NCBI GenBank assembly: GCA_905221545.1
Contig: CAJNDO010000003.1
Location: 62,001-126,000, forward strand
DNA from: a bacterium
GTDB lineage: Bacteria > Bacillota > Bacilli > Lactobacillales > Streptococcaceae
Length of the DNA stretch: 64,000 bases
Direction: 5' to 3'
The notes below the pieces were generated by a model. It did no database searches. It had not been told where the DNA came from and saw only the letters and a program-made list of their open reading frames with translations. Within the stretch, counting starts at the first letter, position 1; each line of letters opens with the position of its first letter. Below, piece after piece: positions 1 through 8,791 of this stretch. The position numbers and the translations under genes are program-made.

Positions 1-1508
1 AAGCGTTTGGCTGCAAGGCGAACATAATAACGTTTCTGAATGGTTTCAATGGTTGGAGCGTAGGTTGACGGACGTCCAACCCCATTTTCCTCCAAGGTCT
101 TGATCAGTGTTGCTTCAGAATAGCGAGCAGGTGGTTGAGTAAAATGTTGCTCTGGTTTGCTATTGACCTGTTTGACCACATCTCCAACAGCCATGTCCGG
201 TAACATCTTATTCTTGTCAGAATCATTATAAATGGCAAGATAACCATCAAACTTAACCTGACTACCATTAGCAGCAAATTGAACCCCATTTTGAGACAAT
301 TTAACAGCCATGGTATCAAAGACGGCAGCTGTCATCTGGCTAGCCACAAAACGATTCCAGATAAGGGTATAAAGCTTAAGCTGATCCTTATCCAGATACT
401 TAGCGATGCTTTCAGGTGTATTAAAGACACTAGACGGGCGAATAGCCTCGTGGGCATCCTGAGCTCCTGAAGCGTTTTTGACTTTGCTACCATGCTTAGA
501 ATACTTGCTACCAAAACGGTCTGTAATAAAACTTGCAGCTTCATTTTGCGCTACTGGACTGATACGAGTCGAATCGGTACGCATATAGGTAATCAAACCT
601 TGGACACCAGAACCAATATTAATCCCTTCATAGAGCTGTTGGGCAACCATCATGGTCTTTCGAGTACGGAAATTGATTTTATTAGCCGCATCCATCTGCA
701 TAGATGAAGTGGTATAGGGTAATGGAGCATTGCGCTTGCGCTCTTTCTTATCCACCTGATCCACTGAAAAATCTTTACTAGTCAGACGAGACAAGACTTC
801 CTTAACCTCGTCATTGCTAGTCAGTTTCATCTTTTTGCCATCTACTCCATAGAAAGCAGCCTGGAATTGCTTGGTTCCCTTTTTAAAGACAGCATCAATT
901 GTCCAGTATTCTTCTGGCTGGAAGGCGTTGATTTCATTCTCACGGTCAATGATGAGTTTAAGGGCAATAGACTGTACGCGCCCTGCTGACAAGCCCTTCT
1001 TGACCTTCTTCCACAAAATAGGCGAAATCGAATAGCCTACCAAGCGGTCCAAGACACGACGAGCTTGTTGAGCATCGACCAAGTCCATATCAATCTTGCG
1101 TGGCTCTTTGAAAGCATTTTTAACTGCATCCTTGGTGATTTCATTGAAGACCACACGGTTAGCATCATTCTCATCCAAATTAAGGATATGAGCCAAATGC
1201 CAAGAAATCGCTTCTCCTTCTCGGTCCGGGTCACTCGCCAGAAAGACTTTATTAGCTTTTTTAGCTTCTTTTTTCAAGTCATTGATAAGAGGGCCTTTTC
1301 CTCGGATATTGATATATTGCGGTTCGTAATTATTTTCAATATCGACGGACATACTGGATTTCTTCAAATCACGGATATGCCCAACACTGGCTAAAACCTT
1401 GTAATTTCTGCCTAGATATTTTTCAATCGTTTTCGCCTTAGCAGGCGACTCCACGATGACTAGATTTTTTTTAACTGTTGATTTTTTCTTTTTTGTTGCC
1501 GTAGCCAC
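1..1508 (-). CDS. topA: DNA topoisomerase I, N-terminal part (gene cut by window start)
   Basis: Type IA topoisomerase that relaxes negatively supercoiled DNA. The reading frame is open to the window edge, so about 502 residues are seen and the C-terminal part is missing. The start is a GTG at 1508-1506 (protein begins [10 protein letters not shown]), preceded by an AAAGGTG ribosome site. A Toprim fold opens the protein ([18 protein letters not shown], later SDPDREGEA), and the catalytic tyrosine is in [12 protein letters not shown], near residue 308. No ATG fits the conserved N terminus, so GTG is preferred. It lies upstream of dprA on the same strand with a BOX repeat in between. Confidence 0.96.
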   Translation of the reverse strand, partial: MATATKKKKSTVKKNLVIVESPAKAKTIEKYLGRNYKVLASVGHIRDLKKSSMSVDIENNYEPQYINIRGKGPLINDLKKEAKKANKVFLASDPDREGEAISWHLAHILNLDENDANRVVFNEITKDAVKNAFKEPRKIDMDLVDAQQARRVLDRLVGYSISPILWKKVKKGLSAGRVQSIALKLIIDRENEINAFQPEEYWTIDAVFKKGTKQFQAAFYGVDGKKMKLTSNDEVKEVLSRLTSKDFSVDQVDKKERKRNAPLPYTTSSMQMDAANKINFRTRKTMMVAQQLYEGINIGSGVQGLITYMRTDSTRISPVAQNEAASFITDRFGSKYSKHGSKVKNASGAQDAHEAIRPSSVFNTPESIAKYLDKDQLKLYTLIWNRFVASQMTAAVFDTMAVKLSQNGVQFAANGSQVKFDGYLAIYNDSDKNKMLPDMAVGDVVKQVNSKPEQHFTQPPARYSEATLIKTLEENGVGRPSTYAPTIETIQKRYYVRLAAKR

Positions 1509-1627
1509 AGTATCACACCTTTTCAAAGTAATAAACTTTATAAAGTGTAAACCATTTTGCCATAACTGTCAAGACTTAGCTACTATATATAGAAGAAAAG
1601 TTTGTCTAGTAAGCGGACTTTCTTCTT

Positions 1628-1731
1628 ATACTCAATGAAAATCAAAGAGCAAACTAGGAAGCTAGCCGCAGGCTGTACTTGAGTACGGCAAGGTGAAGCT
1701 GACGTGGTTTGAAGAGATTTTCGAAGAGTAT
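1628..1731. repeat. BOX-type repeat (boxA+boxC, no boxB)
   Basis: About 104 bp beginning ATACTCAATGAAAATCAAAG and ending with TTTCGAAGAGTAT, with the internal core GGCAAGGTGAAGCTGACG, close to the classical BOXA primer site. A second copy lies at 7131-7234. The ends can pair to form a long hairpin, as in pneumococcal BOX elements. The right end reaches into the dprA stop codon, so the repeat forms the 3' flank of the dprA transcript. Confidence 0.9.
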
Positions 1732-2579
1732 TAAAATTCAAATTCTGCAAGAACATCCTGCCCGCTGGTGACCAATTTTGCTCCTTCTTGGATCAAATGA
1801 TGGCAACCGTCTGATAGTCCATCTAAAATGCTACCAGGAATAGCAAAGACATCGCGCCCTTCTTCCATTGCTCGCTCACAGGTAATAAGACTCCCCGAGC
1901 GCATCTTAGCCTCTGCTACAATCACACCACGACAAAGTCCAGCAATGATACGATTACGGGCAGGAAAATGAAATTTCAGAGGTTGTTCACCAGGTCCATA
2001 CTCACTGAGAACCAGATGGTCATTTCCGATGTAGTCTTGCAAGCGTTTATTGGCTTTAGGATAAAACACATCCAGCCCTGTTCCAATAACTGCAATGGTT
2101 TTGCCGCCATTCTGAAGAGCTGCCATATGAGCTGCTGTGTCAATTCCCTTAGCTAATCCACTGACAATAACCAGTTCATTTTCCAATCCTTGAATGACTT
2201 TTTCAACTGACTTAGCTCCCTGTTTGCTACAAGCACGACTGCCCACGACCGCTACCTTCGGGAATTTCAAGAGGTCAAGATTTCCCTTGTAAAATAAAAG
2301 TACAGGCGCGTCATATATTTCACTCAAATTCCAAGGATAACAGTCATCTAAAATAGAGAAAGATGGAAATTTTTGAAACTCCTTCTCCAGATGCACATCG
2401 TCTATCTGAAAATAACGTTCCATAAAAACAGCTGGATTTCGGCAACCTGATATATCTGCAATATCACCCAATAAAAGCTCCTGATCAACATTTTCACCGT
2501 ATTCTAGGACTGTCAAAATCTGTTGATTGGTCAAACCTGATTTTTTTAACTTATAGATTTCATAGTTTGTGATTTTCAT
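1731..2579 (-). CDS. dprA: DNA processing protein DprA
   Basis: Competence protein that binds incoming single-stranded DNA, loads RecA, and in pneumococcus shuts off the competence response through ComE (family knowledge). The 282-residue frame has an N-terminal helical region and then a Rossmann-like fold with VAVVGSRACSKQGAKSV, SGLAKGIDTAAH, GTGLDVFYPKAN and the ssDNA-binding FHFPARNRIIAGL. The start MKITNYEI at 2579 is chosen over an in-frame ATG nine codons upstream because a GGAG lies just ahead of it and the length then matches the family. A ComX cin-box lies upstream, supporting late competence expression. Confidence 0.96.
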   Translation of the reverse strand: MKITNYEIYKLKKSGLTNQQILTVLEYGENVDQELLLGDIADISGCRNPAVFMERYFQIDDVHLEKEFQKFPSFSILDDCYPWNLSEIYDAPVLLFYKGNLDLLKFPKVAVVGSRACSKQGAKSVEKVIQGLENELVIVSGLAKGIDTAAHMAALQNGGKTIAVIGTGLDVFYPKANKRLQDYIGNDHLVLSEYGPGEQPLKFHFPARNRIIAGLCRGVIVAEAKMRSGSLITCERAMEEGRDVFAIPGSILDGLSDGCHHLIQEGAKLVTSGQDVLAEFEF

Positions 2580-2611
2580 AAATAGCTCCATTTCTTTTCT
2601 ACTCATCTATT

Positions 2612-2619
2612 TATTCGTA
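2612..2619 (-). promoter_or_regulatory. ComX (SigX) cin-box of dprA
   Basis: Read on the minus strand the sequence is TTTTTTACGAATAAAT, containing the exact TACGAATA octamer recognised by the competence sigma factor in streptococci. It lies 32 bases upstream of the dprA ATG, the usual position for a late competence gene. Confidence 0.85.
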
Positions 2620-2623
2620 AAAA

Positions 2624-2658
2624 ATCAAAAAAACATCCGACTATTTCAGCCAGATGTT
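2624..2658 (-). terminator. Terminator of the tarIJ-licABC operon
   Basis: On the minus strand AACATCTG pairs with CGGATGTT and is followed by a run of T. It sits just after the licC stop and ahead of the dprA cin-box, separating the two transcription units. Confidence 0.8.
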
Positions 2659-2665
2659 GGAATTT

Positions 2666-3355
2666 TTAATTTTCGTTTTTAAGAATTTCTTCTAATTTAT
2701 GATAGTCTTGGACACTATCGATTTCATAGATGCTATTGCCTTCTAATTCTTCAACATAGACATCTAGCTCTTTGATATTATCCTTAACCATATTGTCCCA
2801 ATAGAGATCTACAAATTCACCACTTGCATAGGCCTTGTCGATAAAGCTGACAATCTTTTCTGCTGTTGGAGCATCCCAGAAAGATACACCACTAAGGATA
2901 CGACCAGCTTTGCTATCAACAATAATGTCTTGAACCTTATAGTCATCTCCATAGACCAAGAACCATTCGTTGGTACAATCTTCACGATAGACACTAAAAT
3001 AAGTCGAACGTGTCAAATCATTGCGGAACATATTTTTAAAGAGATAGTTATCTGCATCAATAACATAGCTGTTGGCCAATTCTTCTTTTACAAGATAGAG
3101 AGAGTAAAAGTTATTGTATTCAGCGTATTTATCATTGAAAACGAGGCGAACTCCATATTTTTCTTTCAAGTAATCGAATTGTTCTTTAAGATAACCAACG
3201 ATGATGATGATGTCATTAATTCCTTTTTCTTTGAGAAACTCAATTTGGTACTCAATCAAAGGTTTTTGATTAACCTGAACCAAGGCTTTAGGGGTATTTT
3301 CAGTCATAGGACGCAAGCGAGTTCCCAATCCCGCTGCTAAGATAATGGCTTTCAC
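2666..3355 (-). CDS. licC: CTP:phosphocholine cytidylyltransferase LicC
   Basis: Makes CDP-choline from phosphocholine and CTP, the activated donor for teichoic-acid decoration. The 229-residue protein has the nucleotidyltransferase signature at residues 7-25 (AAGLGTRLRPMTENTPKAL), an IIIVGYL strand, and the metal-binding VIDADNYL. Last gene of the operon tarI-tarJ-licA-licB-licC, 11 bases after licB. The aromatic-rich FSVYREDCTNEWFLVY segment is typical of LicC rather than of sugar nucleotidyltransferases. Confidence 0.95.
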   Translation of the reverse strand: MKAIILAAGLGTRLRPMTENTPKALVQVNQKPLIEYQIEFLKEKGINDIIIIVGYLKEQFDYLKEKYGVRLVFNDKYAEYNNFYSLYLVKEELANSYVIDADNYLFKNMFRNDLTRSTYFSVYREDCTNEWFLVYGDDYKVQDIIVDSKAGRILSGVSFWDAPTAEKIVSFIDKAYASGEFVDLYWDNMVKDNIKELDVYVEELEGNSIYEIDSVQDYHKLEEILKNEN

Positions 3356-3366
3356 ACGAATCTCCT

Positions 3367-4245
3367 TTATTCTTTAATAATAATATAAACTCCAGCAATG
3401 ACGACAAGTGACGTAATAATTGTCAGCATATCTAGTGGTGCACCCAAGAAAATAACTGCAAACAAGACAGTCCATACTACATAGCTCACATTCAAGCCTG
3501 TAGCCTTGGCTGGTTGCAAGCGATTGATAGCAATATAATAAGCCAAGTAAGAAATCATATCAAAGGCTGCAAAGACAATCATAAGACCTAGCAATTGTCC
3601 ATTGGCCACTTCAGCAAATGACTGATGAGAGAAGAGCACAATCACAAGATAGGACAAGAACGAAGTCACTTGACGGATTAAGAGGGCTTCGATTTCACTC
3701 AATTCACTTTCCATGGCAAAAGAGCTAAGAACACTCTCACTTCCCCATGCAATAGCACAAACCAAAGCACAGAGAATCCCAATATAGAAAGAATTAACCT
3801 GTTCAACCTTATAGGTCTGAGCAATTATCCCTCCAATAATCAAGACAATCCCAAACACAGTATTTTTCGAAATCTTGTGCTTCAAAAAGAAGAAAGCCAA
3901 TAAAACTGAAATCGCAGGGTAGATAGCCGATACAGATGAAGCTAAAGAACTTCCGATATACTTAACCGCATAAAGGTTGGCCTGCATACCGATAGGACCT
4001 GCTAGCAAGGCTCCGATGATCACACTAACATTGCGAATATTTAAGAAAATTGAGAGACGAACTTTTCCTTCTTTTACCAAAAGAAAAGCTAGTAAGATAA
4101 AGATACTCAAGAAATCATGAGCAGCAGCCACCACAAAGGGCGACAAATCTGTAAAAATCGAAAAGATATAAGCACTAATCGTTAGACCCAAACCCCAGAA
4201 AATACCTGAGAGTAGACCAAAAGAAACTCCATTTTTATTTTTCAT
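3367..4245 (-). CDS. licB: Choline permease LicB
   Basis: Choline importer of the drug/metabolite transporter superfamily, about ten predicted membrane helices in 292 residues (for example GLLSGIFWGLGLTISAYIF). The start MKNKNGVSFG at 4245 is preferred to an in-frame ATG at 4257 because GGAGG lies five bases upstream of the second ATG. It overlaps the 3' end of licA by 11 bases, suggesting translational coupling. Placement between choline kinase and cytidylyltransferase fixes the substrate as choline by context; the family alone would not. Confidence 0.93.
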   Translation of the reverse strand: MKNKNGVSFGLLSGIFWGLGLTISAYIFSIFTDLSPFVVAAAHDFLSIFILLAFLLVKEGKVRLSIFLNIRNVSVIIGALLAGPIGMQANLYAVKYIGSSLASSVSAIYPAISVLLAFFFLKHKISKNTVFGIVLIIGGIIAQTYKVEQVNSFYIGILCALVCAIAWGSESVLSSFAMESELSEIEALLIRQVTSFLSYLVIVLFSHQSFAEVANGQLLGLMIVFAAFDMISYLAYYIAINRLQPAKATGLNVSYVVWTVLFAVIFLGAPLDMLTIITSLVVIAGVYIIIKE

Positions 4246-5104
4246 CTGAACCTCCATAATATGACAAACCTTTAACAGCTCTTTGGTAACGACTCACACC
4301 ATAGTCACCAAAATCTGCACCTTGCTCTTCTTTGTAGACTGTCCATAGACTCCAAATAGCATCTTGTAAAATTTTATAAATGGCAATCTTTTCACGAGAG
4401 ACAGGTGTTTGCTCACTCTCATAGTGAGACAAGAAGTCTTCTTCCTCTTGACGAGTGAATTCAGACTCTAAAAAGAGAGCAGCCAAATCCCACATTGGAT
4501 CATTCATTGATGAATATTCCCAGTCAATCAGATAAAGTCGTCCTTGTGGTGACTCGATAAAGTTTTCAGGCACCAAATCGATATGACAAGATTTTCTGTC
4601 AACACCTAAGTCAGCCAGTCTTTTCTCTAGGGAGAAGACTTCTTCTCGAACAGCTTCATAGTTGGCATAAGGGATTTTTGCCTCAATCAAGGATTCATAT
4701 TTTTTGATTTCTTCAAAAGGAGCAAATTCTCCTCTTAATTCCTTACCAGAAGCATGAATGGTTTGTAAAATTGGAGCAATTTTGTCAAATTTGGTCTTGA
4801 TTGACGTTGAATCAAGCGTAATCGCAGATTCGATATACTCATTTACTTTGATACCAGCTTCAATATCAAAAAGATAATTTTTTACATCTAAGTCTAAATC
4901 CTTTAGTAGTTCAAGATTGTACTTTTCATCTTGACGATTGATTAGTTTTTCTGTCCCTTTACCAAAAAATTTAACAATGTATTGCTTATTTGTTGTTTTG
5001 ACCAAATAGTTTTGATTGGTCATTCCCCCCAGTTGTTCAACACTGAGGACTTCCTCTTCTTCACTAAGTAGGGATGAAATTTTTTCTTTAATGATTTTCT
5101 CCAC
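4235..5104 (-). CDS. licA: Choline kinase LicA
   Basis: Phosphorylates imported choline with ATP. The 289-residue protein has the APH/choline-kinase fold: an N-terminal nucleotide loop (LGGMTNQNYLVKT), the catalytic Brenner-type motif CHIDLVPENF, and the choline-kinase signature YLIDWEYSSMNDPMWDLA, where the Asp after the Ile binds metal. Third gene of the operon, 16 bases after tarJ and overlapping licB. Length and motifs are complete. Confidence 0.95.
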   Translation of the reverse strand: MEKIIKEKISSLLSEEEEVLSVEQLGGMTNQNYLVKTTNKQYIVKFFGKGTEKLINRQDEKYNLELLKDLDLDVKNYLFDIEAGIKVNEYIESAITLDSTSIKTKFDKIAPILQTIHASGKELRGEFAPFEEIKKYESLIEAKIPYANYEAVREEVFSLEKRLADLGVDRKSCHIDLVPENFIESPQGRLYLIDWEYSSMNDPMWDLAALFLESEFTRQEEEDFLSHYESEQTPVSREKIAIYKILQDAIWSLWTVYKEEQGADFGDYGVSRYQRAVKGLSYYGGSDEK

Positions 5105-5120
5105 AATTAACCTCCAGTTC

Positions 5121-6143
5121 TTATACTTCCCACTTAAACACGGTTTTAAAGGCTGTGTTTAAATCGGTTGCAAAGACACGGTGAATATCTTTAATTTCTC
5201 TTACAGGTTCTTCTAGATAAAGGATATTTTTAAGACGATTGGCAAATTTCTTGACTTCCATCATTTGAATCGCATTTTCAAAATCAATGCGACCAGAACG
5301 AGAGGAACCAACCAAGAGCAAGCCCTTTTCTAAGGCATCGCGAGTATTGAGATTGACTTTATACTCGCTAACTCCCATCATAAGAATCGTTCCCTGAGGA
5401 CGAATGTAGCGAATCAAGTCATTAATAGCTGGTCCAGTACCATCACCACCACAACACTCAAAAGCATGGTCAAAGGCCAAATCTTCAGGAATATTGTCAG
5501 TAATATAGCATTCTTTGGCAAATGAGAAAAGTTCCAATTTTTCCCAATGACGACCAATAACCACAATCTCTGCTTCTGGTAAAGTATAGTTGATAATATT
5601 AGCAACCACAAATGCTAAACTTCCATCTCCGATAACGGCGATTCGGTCTCTCTTGCTATGAGCAAGGGTCAATAGACGATTCATAGCATGCATGCCGACA
5701 CTGACGAACTCTGTAATGGCTGCAACCGTATCTTCAATAGCATCATAAGCTACCACACGATCTTTAGGGAGAGAAACAAACTCTCTCATAAAGCCATCAA
5801 AACCACTAGACAAGAAATGGGTCCCAGTCATGTAGTTTTCATAGAATTCTTCATTGCTCTGCATAGGAGGCTGATTGGGAATCATGACAACTTTTTGCCC
5901 AACCTCGTAGGTTCCTGTCGGGTCAGAAATAACGGTTCCACATGACTCGTGAATCATTGCCATTGGAAGCTTTTTATTCAAAATCTTTGGATCACGTTTT
6001 CCTTGGTAGTAACGCTGATCCGCATGACAAACCGCCATGTAGTTGGGACGGATAAGGATATGATTCTCTTGATCAATAGCCTCTTCCTGGTATTTGACAT
6101 TGATAAACTTAGGCTTAGTTAGTTGATAAATTTGATTAATCAT
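5121..6143 (-). CDS. tarJ: Ribulose-5-phosphate reductase (ribitol-5-phosphate dehydrogenase) TarJ
   Basis: Reduces ribulose 5-phosphate to ribitol 5-phosphate with NADPH, supplying TarI. The 340-residue medium-chain dehydrogenase shows metal-binding regions VCHADQRYYQG and MIHESCGTV and a nucleotide-binding fold (IAVIGDGSLAFVVANII). The start is the ATG at 6143 (MINQIYQLTK), four bases after the tarI stop; a TTG six codons upstream would overlap tarI and has no ribosome site. Sometimes annotated as a zinc-type alcohol dehydrogenase, but the context is decisive. Confidence 0.94.
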   Translation of the reverse strand: MINQIYQLTKPKFINVKYQEEAIDQENHILIRPNYMAVCHADQRYYQGKRDPKILNKKLPMAMIHESCGTVISDPTGTYEVGQKVVMIPNQPPMQSNEEFYENYMTGTHFLSSGFDGFMREFVSLPKDRVVAYDAIEDTVAAITEFVSVGMHAMNRLLTLAHSKRDRIAVIGDGSLAFVVANIINYTLPEAEIVVIGRHWEKLELFSFAKECYITDNIPEDLAFDHAFECCGGDGTGPAINDLIRYIRPQGTILMMGVSEYKVNLNTRDALEKGLLLVGSSRSGRIDFENAIQMMEVKKFANRLKNILYLEEPVREIKDIHRVFATDLNTAFKTVFKWEV

Positions 6144-6147
6144 TTTA

Positions 6148-6855
6148 CTAGTCTTTCTCAATCATACTTTTTGCAATCTTCAAATCTGTTACTGTTGTAA
6201 TCTTCAGATTTGAGTATTCACCCTTAGCCAAGGCCACATCTTTTCCTTTGATCACAAAGATTTTACATGCATCTGTTAAGATTTCTTTCTCTTCAGCAGA
6301 GAGAGAACCGTAAAGGTCCATGAAGTCCTTGCAACGGAATGTTTGAGGTGTTTGTCCTTGATAAAGGTGAGCACGATTTGGAATATCTGTAATGAATTGA
6401 CCATTGGTGCTTTCAACGATAGTATCAACCGCTTCTACCACTGTGTCCACTGCGTCATGATCTTGACAAAGTTTGATATTGTCTTGAATCATACGAAGTG
6501 TAATAAATGGACGAACAGAATCGTGGGTAACAACGATGTCCTCTGGAGTAAGCGGACGATAAGCATCAATGGCTTCAATGATTTTCTCAATACTCGTATT
6601 ACGGTCAGCACCACCCTTTGTAATGATGATACGGTCCTTATGAAGAGGCAGATATTTATCTACAAGATCCTCCGCATGAGAAACCCAGTCTCCATGAACA
6701 CCAACCACAATTTTTTCAATGCTTGGTTCCAAGACAAATTTTTCAATTGTATGAATCAAAATAGGTCGATCACCTAGTTCTAAAAATTGTTTTGGCAAGT
6801 TACTGATTCCCATGCGTGTGCCAGTTCCACCGGCAAGAATTCCTGCATAAATCAT
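6148..6855 (-). CDS. tarI: Ribitol-5-phosphate cytidylyltransferase TarI
   Basis: Joins ribitol 5-phosphate and CTP to give CDP-ribitol for teichoic acid. The 235-residue IspD-family enzyme has GILAGGTGTRMGISNLPKQF at the N terminus, the VTHDSVRPF motif and TPQTFRCKD near the C terminus. It is distinguished from IspD by the adjacent tarJ and lic genes. First gene of the operon; promoters lie in the 6856-7130 region, one matching a CiaR-dependent arrangement. Confidence 0.94.
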   Translation of the reverse strand: MIYAGILAGGTGTRMGISNLPKQFLELGDRPILIHTIEKFVLEPSIEKIVVGVHGDWVSHAEDLVDKYLPLHKDRIIITKGGADRNTSIEKIIEAIDAYRPLTPEDIVVTHDSVRPFITLRMIQDNIKLCQDHDAVDTVVEAVDTIVESTNGQFITDIPNRAHLYQGQTPQTFRCKDFMDLYGSLSAEEKEILTDACKIFVIKGKDVALAKGEYSNLKITTVTDLKIAKSMIEKD

Positions 6856-6896
6856 CTATTTTCTCCTTTGTCTTACTAAAAAAACTTATCCTCTCT

Positions 6897-6902
6897 ATTA
6901 TA
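6897..6902 (-). promoter_or_regulatory. Proximal promoter of tarIJ-licABC
   Basis: Minus-strand TATAAT preceded by TG and one base (TGGTATAAT), an extended -10. No good -35 hexamer is seen at 17 bases. It lies about 42 bases upstream of the tarI ATG. Confidence 0.7.
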
Positions 6903-7061
6903 CCACAATCTAGCCCTATCATGAAAGAAATACTAGATCTCCCTTTCTAGAATAGGAGGGGTAAGCAGTTCTATTATTCAAAGAAACTAGTCCATTTCTA
7001 GTAATAACCAGGAATTCTGTAGTCATCACTAATAAATGGCTGTGAAATTTTAGAGTTCTTC

Positions 7062-7094
7062 AGAATAATATACTTTCCTTAAAGAAAACTTAAA
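7062..7094 (-). promoter_or_regulatory. CiaR-type promoter of tarIJ-licABC
   Basis: On the minus strand the CiaR direct repeat TTTAAG-N5-TTTAAG is exact (7094-7078), followed after ten bases by TATTCT as a -10. This repeat-to-box spacing is that of known CiaR-activated pneumococcal promoters, and the lic operon is an established CiaR target. Transcription would run into tarI with a leader of roughly 200 bases. Confidence 0.82.
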
Positions 7095-7130
7095 ATTAAA
7101 CTTTGAAACTTCAAAGTGATTACTTGACTT

Positions 7131-7234
7131 ATCCTCAATGAAAATCAACAAGCAAACTAGGAAGCTAGCCGTAAGCTGTACTTAAGTACGGTAAGGCGAT
7201 GCTGACGTGGTTTGAAGAGATTTTCGAAGAGTAT
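7131..7234. repeat. BOX-type repeat between the divergent lic operons
   Basis: A second boxA+boxC copy, about 104 bp, beginning ATCCTCAATGAAAATCAA and ending TTTCGAAGAGTAT. It closely matches the copy at 1628-1731; differences include GTAAGCTG for GCAGGCTG. It lies between the CiaR-type promoter and the tacF promoter. Confidence 0.9.
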
Positions 7235-7269
7235 TACTGCCCTTCATTTCTTATTAGCTGACTTTATGA

Positions 7270-7275
7270 TATAAT
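7270..7275 (+). promoter_or_regulatory. Promoter -10 of tacF-licD1-licD2
   Basis: TATAAT preceded by TG and one base (TGATATAAT), an extended -10, 19 bases before the tacF ATG. A GAGG ribosome site at 7283-7286 falls at the expected RNA start, so the leader would be very short. Confidence 0.7.
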
Positions 7276-7294
7276 GAAAAACGAGGTAAATTGA

Positions 7295-8782
7295 ATGAAA
7301 AGTATAAAATTAAATGCTCTATCTTACATGGGAATTCGTGTCTTAAATATTATTTTTCCCATCTTAACTGGAACCTACGTCGCGCGTGTCTTGGATCGAA
7401 CTGACTATGGTTACTTCAACTCAGTCGACACAATTTTGTCATTTTTCTTACCCTTTGCAACTTATGGGGTCTATAACTACGGTTTACGGGCTATCAGTAA
7501 TGTCAAGGATAACAAAAAAGATCTGAATAGAACCTTCTCTAGTCTTTTTTATTTGTGCATAGCTTGTACGATTTTGACCACTGCTGTCTATATCCTAGCC
7601 TATCCTCTCTTCTTTACTGATAATCCAATCATCAAAAAAGTATACCTTGTTATGGGGATTCAACTCATTGCCCAGATTTTTTCAATCGAATGGGTCAATG
7701 AAGCTCTGGAAAATTACAGTTTTCTCTTTTACAAAACAGCCTTCATCCGTATCCTGATGTTGGTCTCTATTTTCCTTTTTGTCAAAAATGAGCACGATAT
7801 TGTTGTCTATACACTGGTGATGAGTTTATCGACACTGATTAACTACCTGATTAGTTATTTTTGGATTAAAAGGGACATCAAACTTGTTAAAATTCACCTA
7901 AGTGATTTTAAACCACTCTTTCTTCCTCTGACAGCCATGTTAGTCTTTGCCAATGCCAATATGCTCTTCACTTTTTTGGATCGTCTCTTCCTCGTTAAAA
8001 CAGGGATTGATGTCAACGTTAGTTACTATACTATGGCTCAACGAATTGTGACCGTTATAGCTGGTGTTGTAACTGGTGCAATTGGAGTGAGTGTCCCCCG
8101 TCTCAGTTACTATCTAGGGAAAGGAGATAAGGAAGCCTATATCGCCCTAGTTAATAGAGGCAGTCGAATCTTTAACTTCTTTATCATTCCTTTAAGTTTT
8201 GGGCTAATGGTTTTAGGACCAAATGCCATCCTCCTTTACGGTAGTGAAAAATATATCGGAGGCGGCATCTTGACCTCTCTCTTCGCTTTTCGGACGATTA
8301 TCCTAGCTTTAGATACCATTCTTGGTTCGCAAATTCTCTTTACAAATGGCTATGAAAAACGTATCACAGTCTATACGGTCTTCGCTGGATTACTTAATTT
8401 GGGCTTAAATAGTCTCCTCTTTTTCAACCATATCGTGGCTCCTGAATACTACCTACTAACAACTATGTTATCAGAGGCCTCTCTACTTGTTTTCTATATC
8501 ATTTTCATCCATAGAAAACAGCTTATTCACTTGGGACATATCTTCAGCTATACTGTTCGATACTCTCTCTTTTCACTTTCCTTTGTAGCAATTTATTTCC
8601 TGATTAATTTCTTGTATCCTGTGGATATGGTCATTAATTTGCCGTTTTTGATTAATACTGGTTTGATTGTCTTGCTATCAGCTATCTCTTATATTGGCCT
8701 ACTAGTCTTTACCAAAGATAGCATTTTCTATGAATTTTTAAACCATGTCTTAGCCATAAAAAATAAATTCAAAAGATCATAG
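7295..8782 (+). CDS. tacF: Teichoic-acid repeat-unit flippase TacF
   Basis: Polysaccharide-type MOP-superfamily transporter moving choline-bearing teichoic-acid precursors across the membrane. The 495-residue protein has about 14 hydrophobic helices, starting MKSIKLNALSYMGIRVLNII with the typical GTYVARVLDRTDYGYF near residues 28-43. Family knowledge: point changes in pneumococcal TacF allow choline-independent growth, tying it to checking of choline decoration. First gene of an operon with licD1 and licD2, diverging from tarIJ-licABC. Confidence 0.94.
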   Translation: MKSIKLNALSYMGIRVLNIIFPILTGTYVARVLDRTDYGYFNSVDTILSFFLPFATYGVYNYGLRAISNVKDNKKDLNRTFSSLFYLCIACTILTTAVYILAYPLFFTDNPIIKKVYLVMGIQLIAQIFSIEWVNEALENYSFLFYKTAFIRILMLVSIFLFVKNEHDIVVYTLVMSLSTLINYLISYFWIKRDIKLVKIHLSDFKPLFLPLTAMLVFANANMLFTFLDRLFLVKTGIDVNVSYYTMAQRIVTVIAGVVTGAIGVSVPRLSYYLGKGDKEAYIALVNRGSRIFNFFIIPLSFGLMVLGPNAILLYGSEKYIGGGILTSLFAFRTIILALDTILGSQILFTNGYEKRITVYTVFAGLLNLGLNSLLFFNHIVAPEYYLLTTMLSEASLLVFYIIFIHRKQLIHLGHIFSYTVRYSLFSLSFVAIYFLINFLYPVDMVINLPFLINTGLIVLLSAISYIGLLVFTKDSIFYEFLNHVLAIKNKFKRS

Positions 8783-8791
8783 GAGTTTAAA

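Noticed and set aside
6144..6161. TTG-initiated extension of tarJ
   Set aside because: Overlaps tarI, lacks a ribosome site and adds residues absent from the family.
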